Source of the DNA: Rossellomorea marisflavi
GTDB lineage: Bacteria; Bacillota; Bacilli; Bacillales; Bacillaceae_B
Length of the DNA: 64,000 bases
Assembly: GCF_001274775.1 (NCBI RefSeq)
Contig: NZ_LGUE01000001.1
Span: forward strand, 1,024,334-1,088,333
Reading direction: 5' to 3'
The notes under the pieces are model-generated. The model did no database searches. It was not told the DNA's origin and worked only from the letters and a program-made list of their open reading frames with translations. The translations under genes were made by a program, and so were the position numbers. How positions within the stretch are numbered: position 1 is the stretch's first letter; every line of letters starts with the position of its first letter. Below, piece by piece: positions 34,832-44,087 of the stretch.

Positions 34832-35788
34832 TCATCGTTCTATATCTTCCCGATCTCTGCTTAGAAAAGAATGCAAGCGTCGCTCATCCGGCATACCCTC
34901 ATAGTCGCCACTGACCATGGTGACCATGGCCCCTACTGCGCATCCCATTCTGACGCTCTCCTCTGTCTTCAACCCATGTAACATTCCTGACAGGAATCCC
35001 GCTGCGAAGCCATCCCCGGCCCCAACTGGATCGACCACGTTTGTTACAGGATATGGTTCCACTTGAAATGCCTCTCTTCCACGCAGGGCATAGGCGGCAC
35101 CCCTTGCTCCCTTCTTGACAACGACGAGACCGGTCTGAGGGCTTTTGAATAACCGGTGGGCAATTTCATCCGTTTCCGTTGTCCCGAAGAGGAAATTGCC
35201 TTCGGTCCCGCCGATAAGGACGATATCGGAGAGCTCGCATAACGATGTCAAAGTGGTCCTTGCTTCCTCTTCACCCCAGAGTTTCCTTCGGAGATTGGGG
35301 TCGAATACCACGCGAACTCCCGATTCCCTGGCTAGTTTAATAGCTTCAAAGATCATCTGGTTACACGTTTCGCTCAGCGCCGGGGTGATCCCGGTAATAT
35401 AAAGATATTTTGCAGATCGAATGTAGGATGCAGGCAGGTCTGCGGGTTCCATATGGGAAGCTGCCGATCTTGCGCGGAAGTATTGGACCCTGACCTCTCC
35501 GCCCCCGATGATTTCTTTGAAAAAGATTCCTGTGTTGTGCTCCTCATCTTTTTTCACATGGGCAGTGTCGATTCCTTCCCCTCGCACCGTAGCGACGATC
35601 CTCTCGCCGATTTCATCGTTTCCTACCGCACTGATCCATCCGGTTCGATGCCCTAGACGGCTCAGTCCGATGAGCGTGTTCGTTTCTGCACCTGCCACTT
35701 TCGGCTTCAAAGATTCAGCATGTCGAAGTAATCCATTTTCTGCAGGTGTCAATGATAAAAGTGTTTCGCCAATTGCGACAACATCCAT
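34832..35788 (-). CDS. dgoK: 2-keto-3-deoxygalactonate kinase (PfkB family)
   Basis: A 318-residue ribokinase/PfkB-family sugar kinase resembling KDG kinases: N-terminal GETLLSLTPAENG..., the middle GAETNTLIGLSRLG, and the C-terminal anion-hole and catalytic signature DPVGAGDGFAAGFLSG. It supplies the phosphorylation step between DgoD and DgoA. E. coli DgoK belongs to another fold, so the symbol reflects role. Confidence 0.82.
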   Translation of the reverse strand: MDVVAIGETLLSLTPAENGLLRHAESLKPKVAGAETNTLIGLSRLGHRTGWISAVGNDEIGERIVATVRGEGIDTAHVKKDEEHNTGIFFKEIIGGGEVRVQYFRARSAASHMEPADLPASYIRSAKYLYITGITPALSETCNQMIFEAIKLARESGVRVVFDPNLRRKLWGEEEARTTLTSLCELSDIVLIGGTEGNFLFGTTETDEIAHRLFKSPQTGLVVVKKGARGAAYALRGREAFQVEPYPVTNVVDPVGAGDGFAAGFLSGMLHGLKTEESVRMGCAVGAMVTMVSGDYEGMPDERRLHSFLSRDREDIER

Positions 35789-35807
35789 TGTTCCAATCCC
35801 TTCTTTC

Positions 35808-36557
35808 CTATTGAATGAATCCGGTTTTCTGTGAGATCGCTTGTGAGGTGCTAAGTAAATCCCTGATTACTTCAGTACCCCGAATGGTCATCCTTTCTTT
35901 CGGGCCGGCCACACTGATGGCTGCGATCACGTCCCTTCTGGCGTCGAAGATCGGCGCTGCCACACAATAGAGTCCTTCTTCATTTTCCTCATCATCAATA
36001 CTGTATCCCTGTTCCCTGAATGTTTCCAATTGGGACCTAAGCTCCTTCCGATCTGTCACGGTTCTAGGTGTGATCTGCTTCAGGGTCATCCCGTCCAATA
36101 AACGTTCCCTTTCCTCTTCCGGCATGAAAGCGAGAAAGGCTTTTCCCAAACCTGTACAGTAAAGGGGCTTGACATGACCAGGTTCAGCAGTCGTCCGGAT
36201 GGAGCGATTGCTCAGGATTTTTGCTATGTATACGAGCTCATTACCTGAAAGGACAGACATGAAGACGGTTTCATTCATACGTTCCATCAGCACATTCAGA
36301 TACGGGAGGGATATCTGATGGATGTCCAGGCTTTCCATCGCTACAGTACCCAGATTGATCAGTTTTGCTCCCAGGCGATATTTTTTCAACTCATCCTGAT
36401 ACAGGTATCCTTCTTGGGTAAGGGTCTTGATGAGATTAAATGTGCTGCTCTGGGGGAGCCCAAGTTTAAGACTTACCTCATTGATCGTTAAACCGCGTGG
36501 GAAATGAGATAGGATCTCCATAATATCCAGCGCCCTCTTTGCCGACTTAACAGACAT
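35808..36557 (-). CDS. IclR-family regulator of the galactonate operon
   Basis: A 249-residue IclR protein: N-terminal winged HTH (AKRALDIMEILSHFPRGLTINEVSLKLGLPQSSTFNLIKTL) and C-terminal effector domain (GLGKAFLAFMPEEERERLL, YSIDDEENEEGLYCVAAPIFD). It is the first gene of the operon, just below a palindromic site. GTG 36566 opens the frame, but ATG 36557 after AAGAGGTG is chosen. It probably releases DNA on binding a keto-deoxy sugar acid, as KdgR does. Confidence 0.85.
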   Translation of the reverse strand: MSVKSAKRALDIMEILSHFPRGLTINEVSLKLGLPQSSTFNLIKTLTQEGYLYQDELKKYRLGAKLINLGTVAMESLDIHQISLPYLNVLMERMNETVFMSVLSGNELVYIAKILSNRSIRTTAEPGHVKPLYCTGLGKAFLAFMPEEERERLLDGMTLKQITPRTVTDRKELRSQLETFREQGYSIDDEENEEGLYCVAAPIFDARRDVIAAISVAGPKERMTIRGTEVIRDLLSTSQAISQKTGFIQ

Positions 36558-36571
36558 ATCTATCACCTCTT

Positions 36572-36607
36572 AATCACATATGTGATTTAAAATTCTATTT
36601 GTGATTT
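36572..36607. promoter_or_regulatory. Candidate IclR operator
   Basis: AATCACATATGTGATT (36572-36587) is a perfect 16-bp palindrome. A further TGTGATTT half-site lies at 36600-36607. Both are between the dgo promoter and the regulator start. Confidence 0.65.
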
Positions 36608-36618
36608 TTGTTGCCTTA

Positions 36619-36647
36619 ACCATAGCATTTGAGAGCGCTTTCGTCAA
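36619..36647 (-). promoter_or_regulatory. Galactonate operon promoter with an internal cre site
   Basis: Minus-strand TTGACG (36642-36647), 17 nt, TATGGT (36619-36624). CGAAAGCGCTCTCA (36630-36643) matches the CcpA cre consensus TGWAANCGNTNWCA at 13 of 14 positions and lies between -35 and -10, so glucose repression by CcpA is expected. Confidence 0.7.
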
Positions 36648-36738
36648 CAAAAAATCTGAAAATTCCACTTGCATTCAGCTAATCATTGGATGAAATCGTC
36701 ACACCATGGACCTTCCTGTGAAAAAATTTCAACGCACC

Positions 36739-36767
36739 TTGTCATATCAGGAATATTCTGTTATCAT
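36739..36767 (+). promoter_or_regulatory. Class I LysRS promoter
   Basis: TTGTCA (36739-36744), 17 nt, TATCAT (36762-36767), directly upstream of the T-box leader. Confidence 0.65.
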
Positions 36768-36773
36768 CAATTC

Positions 36774-37062
36774 AATCAAAAAGCGATGATGAGACGAGTA
36801 GCTAGGGTTAAAACAGTAAAGAGACCTCCGGTAGCTGAAAAGGGGGCTGTAGAATCCTATTGAAAAAAACCTCTGAGCTCCACAAGGAATTGAGTTCTCA
36901 AGGATGATGTGGCGGATTCCACCGTTAAAAGGATAGGGTATCGCATAAAGCCGTACCTGATAAGGCCGTACAGGTGACTGTAACGGTAAACTGAGGTGGT
37001 ACCGCGGATGTGTAAGCTTCCGCCCTCAAGATTTCGATCTTGGGGGTGGGAGCTTTTTTGTT
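36774..37062 (+). promoter_or_regulatory. Lysine T-box leader
   Basis: The conserved T-box AGGTGGTACCGCG is at 36994-37006. A terminator follows: AAGCTTCCGCCCTCAAGAT (37014-37032), TTCG loop, ATCTTGGGGGTGGGAGCTT (37037-37055) and a T run. Stem I features are present upstream, with a GAA-AAA-AAC specifier region (36862-36870) giving a Lys AAA codon. Uncharged tRNA-Lys should stabilise the antiterminator and switch on the gene. Confidence 0.88.
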
Positions 37063-37096
37063 GAAAACCAGTTCTTAGATAAAGGAGGATTTCATC

Positions 37097-38632
37097 ATGC
37101 ACTGGGCTTATGAAATAGCCAAAAGGATCATCCTTACTGATCCTGATCTTGAAACCTATACACTCGCTTCCGGCATCAGCCCATCAGGCACCGTTCATAT
37201 GGGGAATTTCAGGGAAGTAGTAACAACTCATTTTGTGGCACAAGCGTTGAAGGCTATGGGGAAAAACGTCCGTTTCATCTTCTCTTGGGATGATTATGAT
37301 CGGTTGAGGAAGATCCCCTCCAACATTGATGTTGCCTTTTCTGAACACTTAGGAAAGCCATACTCTGAAGTGCCTAATCCATTTGGAGAGGGAACATGGG
37401 CGGCTCATTTCGAGAACGAATTTGAAACATCCCTCAAAACGTTCAACATACACCCTGAGTTTGTTTATCAACATAAGGAATATTCGTCCGGGAGATACCT
37501 TCCCTCGATTGTACGTGCATTGAGAAAACGGAAGGAAATCTACGACATTCTTATGGAGTTCAAGACGAATGGATCATCGGAGGATGAGCGCGATGCCTTT
37601 TACCCTGCGACGGTTTATTGCAAAGTGTGCAGAAAGGATGACGTTCATATTGAGTCATTCTCTGAGGAAACTTTAACTCTTACGTATCAATGCGGATGCG
37701 GAGTGAAAGAAACGGAAACACTTGATTCAGTTTTTCTTAAATTGAATTGGAAAGTGGATTGGGCCATGAGATGGTCTGTTGAAGGCGTGAAGTTTGAGCC
37801 TGGCGGTAGGGATCACTCCTCTGAAAACGGCAGCTTTGCGGTCTCGAAGGTGATTGCCGACAGAATCTTTGATTACAGGGCTCCCCTCTATACCTCATAC
37901 GAGTTCATCAGCCAGAAGGGATCACACAAGAAAATGTCCAGTTCTTCAGGATCGGTCTTAAAGGCTGAAGATCTATTAGATGTATATCCCCCGGAAGTCG
38001 TTCTGTTCCTGTTCGCCCGTCACCGGCCGGAATCTGCTTTTCATATAGGGTTGGATGATGATGTGATCAAGAACCACTCCGAGTTTGAGAGAGCTCTCTC
38101 CGCCTATCAGGATGGGTCGCTGAATGATCCTGTCATGGAGCAAGTAATGGACCTTGTCGCCTCTGATATTACGAGTCCAAAGGTCCCATTCAATCAAATC
38201 GCAGGCCTGCTCCCGTTGATATCCTTCCGTACCGATCTGCTTGCCTCCATATTGAGCGATCAGGGAATGACGGTCCAAACTGAAGAGCTTGAAGAGATCA
38301 GCGCAAGGGTAAAGCACTGGATCCAGAAATGGAATCCAGAGAAGGAATTCAAGGTGAATGACGACAGGCAGATGGATTACTTCCTTTCGCTCCCTGATGA
38401 TACCAAAAGGCAAGTCCACCTATTCCGAGCATCCATCGCTGCGGGAGCCGACCCCATGCATTCTGTTTATGAAATCTGTCGTCAGGAAGATAAAAAGAAG
38501 ATGAAATCAGCACAAAAAGCCCTGTTCCAAACCATCTACATGCTCATCCTTGGAAAGAAAAACGGCCCCAGGCTTCCCCTCCTCCTTTCGGCTGTGGGAA
38601 AAGACCGGTTCATGGCATTGCTAGCATTTTGA
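37097..38632 (+). CDS. lysK: Lysyl-tRNA synthetase, class I
   Basis: A 511-residue class I LysRS, the form typical of archaea and some bacteria, unrelated to the class II LysS of most bacilli. Class I signatures are HMGN (34-37) and KMSSS (279-283). Paired cysteines C175/C178 and C199/C201 suggest a zinc knuckle. It charges tRNA-Lys. GGAGG lies 8 nt before the ATG. B. cereus carries a comparable T-box-controlled class I gene beside a class II enzyme, so a second LysRS elsewhere is likely but not visible here. Confidence 0.93.
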   Translation: MHWAYEIAKRIILTDPDLETYTLASGISPSGTVHMGNFREVVTTHFVAQALKAMGKNVRFIFSWDDYDRLRKIPSNIDVAFSEHLGKPYSEVPNPFGEGTWAAHFENEFETSLKTFNIHPEFVYQHKEYSSGRYLPSIVRALRKRKEIYDILMEFKTNGSSEDERDAFYPATVYCKVCRKDDVHIESFSEETLTLTYQCGCGVKETETLDSVFLKLNWKVDWAMRWSVEGVKFEPGGRDHSSENGSFAVSKVIADRIFDYRAPLYTSYEFISQKGSHKKMSSSSGSVLKAEDLLDVYPPEVVLFLFARHRPESAFHIGLDDDVIKNHSEFERALSAYQDGSLNDPVMEQVMDLVASDITSPKVPFNQIAGLLPLISFRTDLLASILSDQGMTVQTEELEEISARVKHWIQKWNPEKEFKVNDDRQMDYFLSLPDDTKRQVHLFRASIAAGADPMHSVYEICRQEDKKKMKSAQKALFQTIYMLILGKKNGPRLPLLLSAVGKDRFMALLAF

Positions 38633-38638
38633 TTGCAA

Positions 38639-38669
38639 AAAGACTGCAGGAGGAGCACCTGCAGTCTTT
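38639..38669. terminator. Terminator between lysK and the GH32 gene
   Basis: AAAGACTGCAGG pairs perfectly with CCTGCAGTCTTT over a 7-nt loop, serving both convergent genes. Confidence 0.85.
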
Positions 38670-38698
38670 TATTTGTTTACGGTAATAAAAACACTCTC

Positions 38699-40177
38699 TT
38701 AAGACCAAATAGACCGGAGTTGAGAAACCTTCCATTCTTTTAGTACAACATTTCCCGTCAAGGTCTTAAATTCAAAATCTATACTTTCACCTTCCGGGAA
38801 TATGAGACTGGTCATCGCCAGTTCACCGCCTGTACTGAACACTTCGATTGATGAAGTATCAATATAAAGATGGAAACCGCCCCGTTCCCCTTCTGCATAT
38901 TCAGCAGATTGAACAGCCGGGAACGACGCTGAAAATGCATGGATCCCTGAACGGCGCCTATCCAAGGTGATGGTCCCTTCACCAACCCGACAAGTGAAGA
39001 GTGACACTTCTTCCCTTCCATGACGAATTGTCAGGGCCCAGACCGAATTTGTATCCGCCTCCGTTTCAAAATGGAGATGAGCAAGATTTGTCTGCATCCG
39101 TTCTTGATAAGTTTCCCCTTCATGTAGTGAATATGGCGTCATCTTCTCTTTTCCGGCTCCTGAGAGTACATCCAGTTCACGCACGGGATGCTGAACGAGT
39201 CGATATCCAGAATCCTCCTTCTTCAAACCAAGCTCCCTTGGCAACGTCATGGCGCTCCTCCATCCATCCGTTGGGACTTCGTTTGCATAACGCCAATTGC
39301 TCATCCATCCGATATAGATCCTCCTCTCATCCTGCAGATCGGACCAGCTCACCCCTGCATAATTATCCCTGCCATGATCCAGCCATAAAATGAGATCGGC
39401 TGGATTTTCATTGATGAATGTCTTCCCATCAAAATCCCCTATGAAGTACTGGGTCCTAGAACCTTCAATGGTATCTGGATGATCTCCTATGCTTACGAGC
39501 ATGACCCATCGTTCTTTTCCATCACATTCAAGAGGGAACAGGTCAGGGCATTCCCACACCCCTGCATGCGATCCTTCTTCATGACCGAATGTGCTTGCAT
39601 ACGTCCACTGCAACAGATCAGGAGAATGATAGATGGTGATGGATTGACCGGTTGCCAGGACCATCACCCATTGTCCTGATTCCCCATGCCAGAACACTTT
39701 CGGGTCGCGGTAATCTGGTTCGGATGCATTTTCCAGAACAGGGTTCCCTTCATATTTTGACCAACTCCGTCCTTTATCTACACTATAGGCGACACTTTGC
39801 CGCTGCCTGACGTCTCCCGAGATAGGGTCGGTATCGTGATTGGTATAGATCGCGACAAGCCCCGGCTTACCATCTTTGAAAAAGCCAGAGGTATTGTGCC
39901 AATCCACCACCGCACTTCCGGAAAAGATCGTCCCGAGTTCGTCAGGATAAAGGGCGATGGGAAGCTCCTCCCAATGGACCAAGTCCTTACTGACTGCATG
40001 CCCCCAGTGCATCGAGCCCCATGTGTTTCCGTCGGGATGATATTGAAAGAACAAGTGATACTCTCCTTCGAAATACACCATTCCATTCGGATCATTCATC
40101 CACTTTTCTCTAGGTGAAAAGTGGAATTGAGGACGGAATTTTTCAGTATAGACTTCCTTTTCAGTCTGATTTGTCAT
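38699..40177 (-). CDS. GH32 fructan beta-fructosidase (levanase/exo-inulinase-like)
   Basis: A 492-residue five-blade propeller plus beta-sandwich enzyme. The nucleophile Asp is in FSPREKWMNDPNGMVYFEGEY, the transition-state Asp in YRDPKVF, and the acid/base Glu in WECPDLF. It resembles the catalytic part of SacC-type levanases, but no signal peptide is present, so it should act on imported fructo-oligosaccharides in the cytoplasm. It is the last gene of an operon with an ABC importer. Confidence 0.88.
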   Translation of the reverse strand: MTNQTEKEVYTEKFRPQFHFSPREKWMNDPNGMVYFEGEYHLFFQYHPDGNTWGSMHWGHAVSKDLVHWEELPIALYPDELGTIFSGSAVVDWHNTSGFFKDGKPGLVAIYTNHDTDPISGDVRQRQSVAYSVDKGRSWSKYEGNPVLENASEPDYRDPKVFWHGESGQWVMVLATGQSITIYHSPDLLQWTYASTFGHEEGSHAGVWECPDLFPLECDGKERWVMLVSIGDHPDTIEGSRTQYFIGDFDGKTFINENPADLILWLDHGRDNYAGVSWSDLQDERRIYIGWMSNWRYANEVPTDGWRSAMTLPRELGLKKEDSGYRLVQHPVRELDVLSGAGKEKMTPYSLHEGETYQERMQTNLAHLHFETEADTNSVWALTIRHGREEVSLFTCRVGEGTITLDRRRSGIHAFSASFPAVQSAEYAEGERGGFHLYIDTSSIEVFSTGGELAMTSLIFPEGESIDFEFKTLTGNVVLKEWKVSQLRSIWS

Positions 40178-40197
40178 CTTTATGATTCTCCTTTATC

Positions 40198-41811
40198 TTA
40201 TTCCTGATTTCGATCATACCCTGCCTGCTTGATTTCCAACCACTCTTGGAGTCCAAGCCGGTCCAATTCCTTCAGGTACGCTTCCCACTCCTTATCAATC
40301 TTGCCGTTTGTAATCCATTCGGCTTTTTTACGGTTGATATAAGCAAAAAGATCTGTTTCAATCTTGGATAACTTATCGAGGTCCTCCAAGGAGAAGAATA
40401 CTTTAGGGTAGATATTTTCTGCCTTCATATGAGGGACCATTACATCCTTCATGAGCCCCAGTCTCCATGCAGCATCATCCGGTTTGGTGGTCACAGGTCC
40501 GTAATACTCATCCAATATGGCAAGAGGACCACCGATGGATGTTTTCTCACGGAGCTCAACAGGGGCCGTTCCTTCCAAAGGAAGGTGTTTCAATGCTTGA
40601 TCGGCTTCATTGAATTCAAAAATATTCTGCTGTTTTTCATCACCATACGTTCCCCAATTATCCTGTACGGACTGGAGAGGGTCATACAACTGATCGATCC
40701 ATTTTGCTGTAAGCTCCAGATTTTTGTTAGCCGATGTGATGACCATTTTATTCCGGTCGAATCCCATATTATTTGTTCTCGTCACGTTTTTCTCCCCATC
40801 TGGCCCTTCTAGTGGAGGCAGCAGGTCATACGTATCGTTCATCCCGGTGATATTGGCCTTATCCCAGGTGAAGTACATACCATAACGCCCTTCTTTTCCT
40901 TTTGAAAGATAGGTATTCCAGTCTTGTTCAAATGCTTCTACATCCATCAGTCCTTCTTTGTAAAGTTCATTCAAATAGCGGATGGCCACCTTATAGCCGT
41001 CTTCAGAAGCCGTCATTTTGATTTCACCATCGTCGGTCACCACAGTATGGTCCCCGTTCTCCCCTAGACCGAATGCACCGAAAAGATGTGATACATCTTC
41101 CCCTCCATGGTTGATGATGAACGACATCGGAATTTCATCTGCTTTTCCATTCCCATTTGGATCCTGCGTTTTAAACGCTTTCAAAACATCTTTCAGCTCT
41201 TCTGTATTTGTCGGCATATCGAGCCCCAACTTATCCAGCCACTCTACATTGATCCAAGGAAAATCATCGACAGAGTGGATGCTTTCTTTTCCTGCACCAA
41301 GCTCCTCTATCCATGGGAATGAATAGATATGTCCATCCGGAGCCGTCATCATTGCTTTATACTCAGGGGCATCCTCAAGGACCTTTCTCAAGTTTGGCAT
41401 ATGCTTTTCAATCAGGTCTTCCACCGGGACAATCGCTCCGTCTTTTGCCAGCTTCAAGATTTCATAATCCCCGTATCCTGTGTTCATGATGGCGTCGGGC
41501 AAATCACCGCTTGCGACAGCAAGATTCCGTTTCTCATCGAAGGTTTCCCCTGCCGTATAATTGGTCCAATCGATTTCCACGCCTGTTTGCTTCTGCAGCC
41601 TCTTCAGGATCAGTTTTTCATTTGGGTCATTCGGTGCAAGTGGTGAACTGGAGGTCATGATTTTCAGACTGACGTCTTCTTTCAAAGGAAATTTGACATC
41701 CTTAAGCTCGTAATCTTCGGAAGATGCACTCTTACTGTTGTTGCTACACCCGGCAGTAACAAGGATCCCTGTCAACACTGCAGCTGACATTGTTTTTGAC
41801 CATTTCTTCAT
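40198..41811 (-). CDS. Sugar-binding lipoprotein (LipO/YtcQ-like)
   Basis: A 537-residue extracellular binding lipoprotein with a signal peptide ending in lipobox VTAGC. It has the size and layout of the LplA/YtcQ group that delivers oligosaccharides to LplB/LplC-type permeases. Given the neighbouring GH32 gene, fructo-oligosaccharides are the likely ligand. GGGGGA lies before the ATG. Confidence 0.87.
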   Translation of the reverse strand: MKKWSKTMSAAVLTGILVTAGCSNNSKSASSEDYELKDVKFPLKEDVSLKIMTSSSPLAPNDPNEKLILKRLQKQTGVEIDWTNYTAGETFDEKRNLAVASGDLPDAIMNTGYGDYEILKLAKDGAIVPVEDLIEKHMPNLRKVLEDAPEYKAMMTAPDGHIYSFPWIEELGAGKESIHSVDDFPWINVEWLDKLGLDMPTNTEELKDVLKAFKTQDPNGNGKADEIPMSFIINHGGEDVSHLFGAFGLGENGDHTVVTDDGEIKMTASEDGYKVAIRYLNELYKEGLMDVEAFEQDWNTYLSKGKEGRYGMYFTWDKANITGMNDTYDLLPPLEGPDGEKNVTRTNNMGFDRNKMVITSANKNLELTAKWIDQLYDPLQSVQDNWGTYGDEKQQNIFEFNEADQALKHLPLEGTAPVELREKTSIGGPLAILDEYYGPVTTKPDDAAWRLGLMKDVMVPHMKAENIYPKVFFSLEDLDKLSKIETDLFAYINRKKAEWITNGKIDKEWEAYLKELDRLGLQEWLEIKQAGYDRNQE

Positions 41812-41831
41812 TTTACTTTTCCCCCTTGAGA

Positions 41832-42710
41832 TTATTTGAGTGAACCGACCATTACACCCTTTTCAAAGTACTTTTGGAAGAATGGATACATGATGATGAG
41901 TGGTAGACTCGCCAGTACAATGGATGAATATTTAATCATTTCTGAAATCCTCTGTAGCTCTGCGGCCGCCTGCTGATCCCCGATCATTCCAGGCTGTACT
42001 TCATTTTGTATAAGGATTGAGCGCAGGACGAGCTGTAGTGGATAAAGGTCCCTGTCTTCAAGATAGATCATGGCATCGAAATAGGAATTCCACTGGCCGA
42101 TGAACGCATACAGTGCAATGACAAAAATGATCGGTTTTGATAGCGGAAATACAATTTTCAGGAAGATTTTGAATTCAGAAGCTCCGTCGATCCTCGCCGC
42201 TTCCTTCAGTTCATTGGGTATTGATTTGAAATAGGTTCTCGATAGAATGATGAACCATACATTGATGGCGTTCGGGATGATGATCGCCCAAACGGTATTC
42301 AGCATGCCGAGGTTCTTGATCACAAGGTAGGTCGGAATCAGTCCACCATTGAAGAACATCGTAATCAAGAAGAAGATCATGATGAATCGCTTACCGACCA
42401 ATTCATCTGATGATAGAGAATAGCCTGCGAGAATGCAGACCGTCACTGTCACCAAGGTAAAACCCGCTGAATATAGCATGGAGTTTATGAATCCCCTCAC
42501 AATGGACCCATCTTCGAAAATCTTCCGATATCCCTCAAGTGTCCAATCAGAAGAATCCAAGGACAATCCCTTACTTAGTAACACATTCGGTTCCAACAGG
42601 GAGGCCAGGAGCACATAGAGTAATGGAAACAGTACCACGACGACGATGCCGCATAACAGGATCTTATTGGTAAATAGAATGAATCGATCTGATTTTGAAT
42701 AGTTGTTCAT
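41832..42710 (-). CDS. Sugar ABC transporter permease (YtcP/LplC type)
   Basis: A 292-residue, six-helix permease with the EAA motif (NELKEAARIDGASEFKIFLKIVFPLSKP). It pairs with the next permease. A longer frame to 42749 would overlap the upstream gene; GGGGAG lies 7 nt before ATG 42710, so that start is used. No ATPase gene is in the cluster; a shared MsmX-type ATPase is likely. Confidence 0.88.
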   Translation of the reverse strand: MNNYSKSDRFILFTNKILLCGIVVVVLFPLLYVLLASLLEPNVLLSKGLSLDSSDWTLEGYRKIFEDGSIVRGFINSMLYSAGFTLVTVTVCILAGYSLSSDELVGKRFIMIFFLITMFFNGGLIPTYLVIKNLGMLNTVWAIIIPNAINVWFIILSRTYFKSIPNELKEAARIDGASEFKIFLKIVFPLSKPIIFVIALYAFIGQWNSYFDAMIYLEDRDLYPLQLVLRSILIQNEVQPGMIGDQQAAAELQRISEMIKYSSIVLASLPLIIMYPFFQKYFEKGVMVGSLK

Positions 42711-42726
42711 CTCAATGCTCCCCTTT

Positions 42727-43692
42727 CTAAAGAAGTCCTTCTCCCTCATTCAACTTCTTGACCACCCCGTTGACGAAGACCAGTAGGATGACGTTTACCA
42801 GCGCGTTGAATAATCCAACAGCCGTTGCAAAGGAATAATCCCCAGCCTGTAGTCCCCGCTTATACACATAGGTTGAAATGATTTCTGAAGAAGGGATATT
42901 CATAGACGTCTGCAGTAAGTATGCTTTCTCAAATCCGATGGCCATGATCCCGCCTGCAGCCAGAATGAACAGGACGGCCATTACCGGTTTTAGTGTTGGT
43001 AAATCGATATGCCAGATCCTCTGCAGAAGGGATGCTCCATCGACTGTTGCAGCATCATGGAGCTGCGGATCCACATTGGCCAGTGCAGCCACATAGATAA
43101 TCGACGCCCATCCCGCACCTTGCCATACACCTGACCATATATAGATGCTACGGAACGCATCGGGGTCTGACATGAATGAGACGGGCTTATCTGTGAAGAA
43201 GGAAAGCATGGCGTTGATCGGGCCCGTTGGAGAAAGGAAAAGGAATACCATCCCTGAAATGACCACCACCGAAATGAAGTGGGGTGCATATAGAACAAGC
43301 TGGATATTCTTCTTCACACCCGCCCTCCTGATCTGGTTAAGCATCAAGGCAAGGATGATCGGAATCGGAAAGCCGATCAACAGTTCAAACGAACTCAGTT
43401 TGATCGTATTAAGAAGGATCTCCATGAAATTCGGGGAAGAAAGAAAGCTTGTAAAATGCTTCAACCCCACCCATTCACTCCCCATGATCCCACGGATCGG
43501 GCTGAAGTCCTTAAAAGCGATGGATGCACCGTACATCGGTACGTACTTGAATACAATGGTTAACAAAATGGCCGGTGCCAATAACCAATAAAGAAGATGG
43601 TTTCTCTTAATGGAAGACCACTTGACCTTCAAGCGGCTTTGCGGCTTTGCTGACACGGCAGGTTCGGTACCTGCCTTAGCTATTTCCTGCAC
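42727..43692 (-). CDS. Sugar ABC transporter permease (LplB type)
   Basis: A 321-residue, six-helix permease (LLYWLLAPAILLTIVFKYVPMYG, EAA-like DAATVDGASLLQRIWHIDLPTLKP). It is the first gene of the importer/GH32 operon, about 25 nt downstream of a perfect cre site. Confidence 0.88.
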   Translation of the reverse strand: MQEIAKAGTEPAVSAKPQSRLKVKWSSIKRNHLLYWLLAPAILLTIVFKYVPMYGASIAFKDFSPIRGIMGSEWVGLKHFTSFLSSPNFMEILLNTIKLSSFELLIGFPIPIILALMLNQIRRAGVKKNIQLVLYAPHFISVVVISGMVFLFLSPTGPINAMLSFFTDKPVSFMSDPDAFRSIYIWSGVWQGAGWASIIYVAALANVDPQLHDAATVDGASLLQRIWHIDLPTLKPVMAVLFILAAGGIMAIGFEKAYLLQTSMNIPSSEIISTYVYKRGLQAGDYSFATAVGLFNALVNVILLVFVNGVVKKLNEGEGLL

Positions 43693-43717
43693 ATCGTTTC
43701 CCCCTTTTTCTCTATAA

Positions 43718-43731
43718 TGTAAGCGATATCA
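43718..43731. promoter_or_regulatory. cre site (CcpA) before the fructan importer operon
   Basis: TGTAAGCGATATCA fits the cre consensus TGWAANCGNTNWCA at all 14 positions, 26-39 nt upstream of the first permease ATG. It predicts glucose repression. Confidence 0.7.
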
Positions 43732-43790
43732 CCCTCTACAAATCTCACTTTAAAGGATACTCCACCTAAAAACGTCCACTATTTTCGGCT

Positions 43791-43800
43791 GATACATTAC
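43791..43800. promoter_or_regulatory. GATACATT element before the importer operon
   Basis: GATACATTAC, about 100 nt before the permease ATG, repeats the GATACATTTA motif found twice upstream of the sensor kinase gene (48766-48804). It is a candidate binding site of the YesN-type regulator. Confidence 0.4.
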
Positions 43801-43830
43801 AACATTTTCGGGTGTAAAGAAAAGTGGAGG

Positions 43831-43910
43831 CGGGTTGGGCTGACCCGACAAGCATAAGACGAGTCACCCGGAAAGGCGTTCTGTGCCTTTTTGGGTGACT
43901 TTGACTTATG
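43831..43910. other. Highly structured intergenic segment
   Basis: The 43693-44087 gap holds no credible gene. It contains a small hairpin, CGGGT...ACCCG (43831-43847). A long one follows, in which CATAAG (43853-43858), AGTCACCC (43862-43869) and AAAGGC (43872-43877) pair in order with GCCTTT, GGGTGACT and CTTATG (up to 43910). Further short repeats continue to about 44030. It looks like a REP-type element or a structured RNA; no second copy lies in the window. Confidence 0.5.
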
Positions 43911-44033
43911 ACCTCGAGCCTCAAGCACCCGGAGCTGGACAAAGAAAAGCGAAGCCAATGCACCATCAAGTCTTCCTTCGCCTTGAAGGTGCCTCCTTTG
44001 CCTTATGAGCTCATACCGAAAGCCCTGGACAAA

Positions 44034-44058
44034 TAAAAAAAGAGACCATCCAGGTCCC
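44034..44058 (-). terminator. Terminator of the sensor operon
   Basis: Minus-strand GGGACC pairs with GGTCTC (one G-U) over a 5-nt loop and is followed by an unbroken T run. Confidence 0.7.
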
Positions 44059-44087
44059 TTCCCTCTATAGCTATCATCTTTCTTCCA

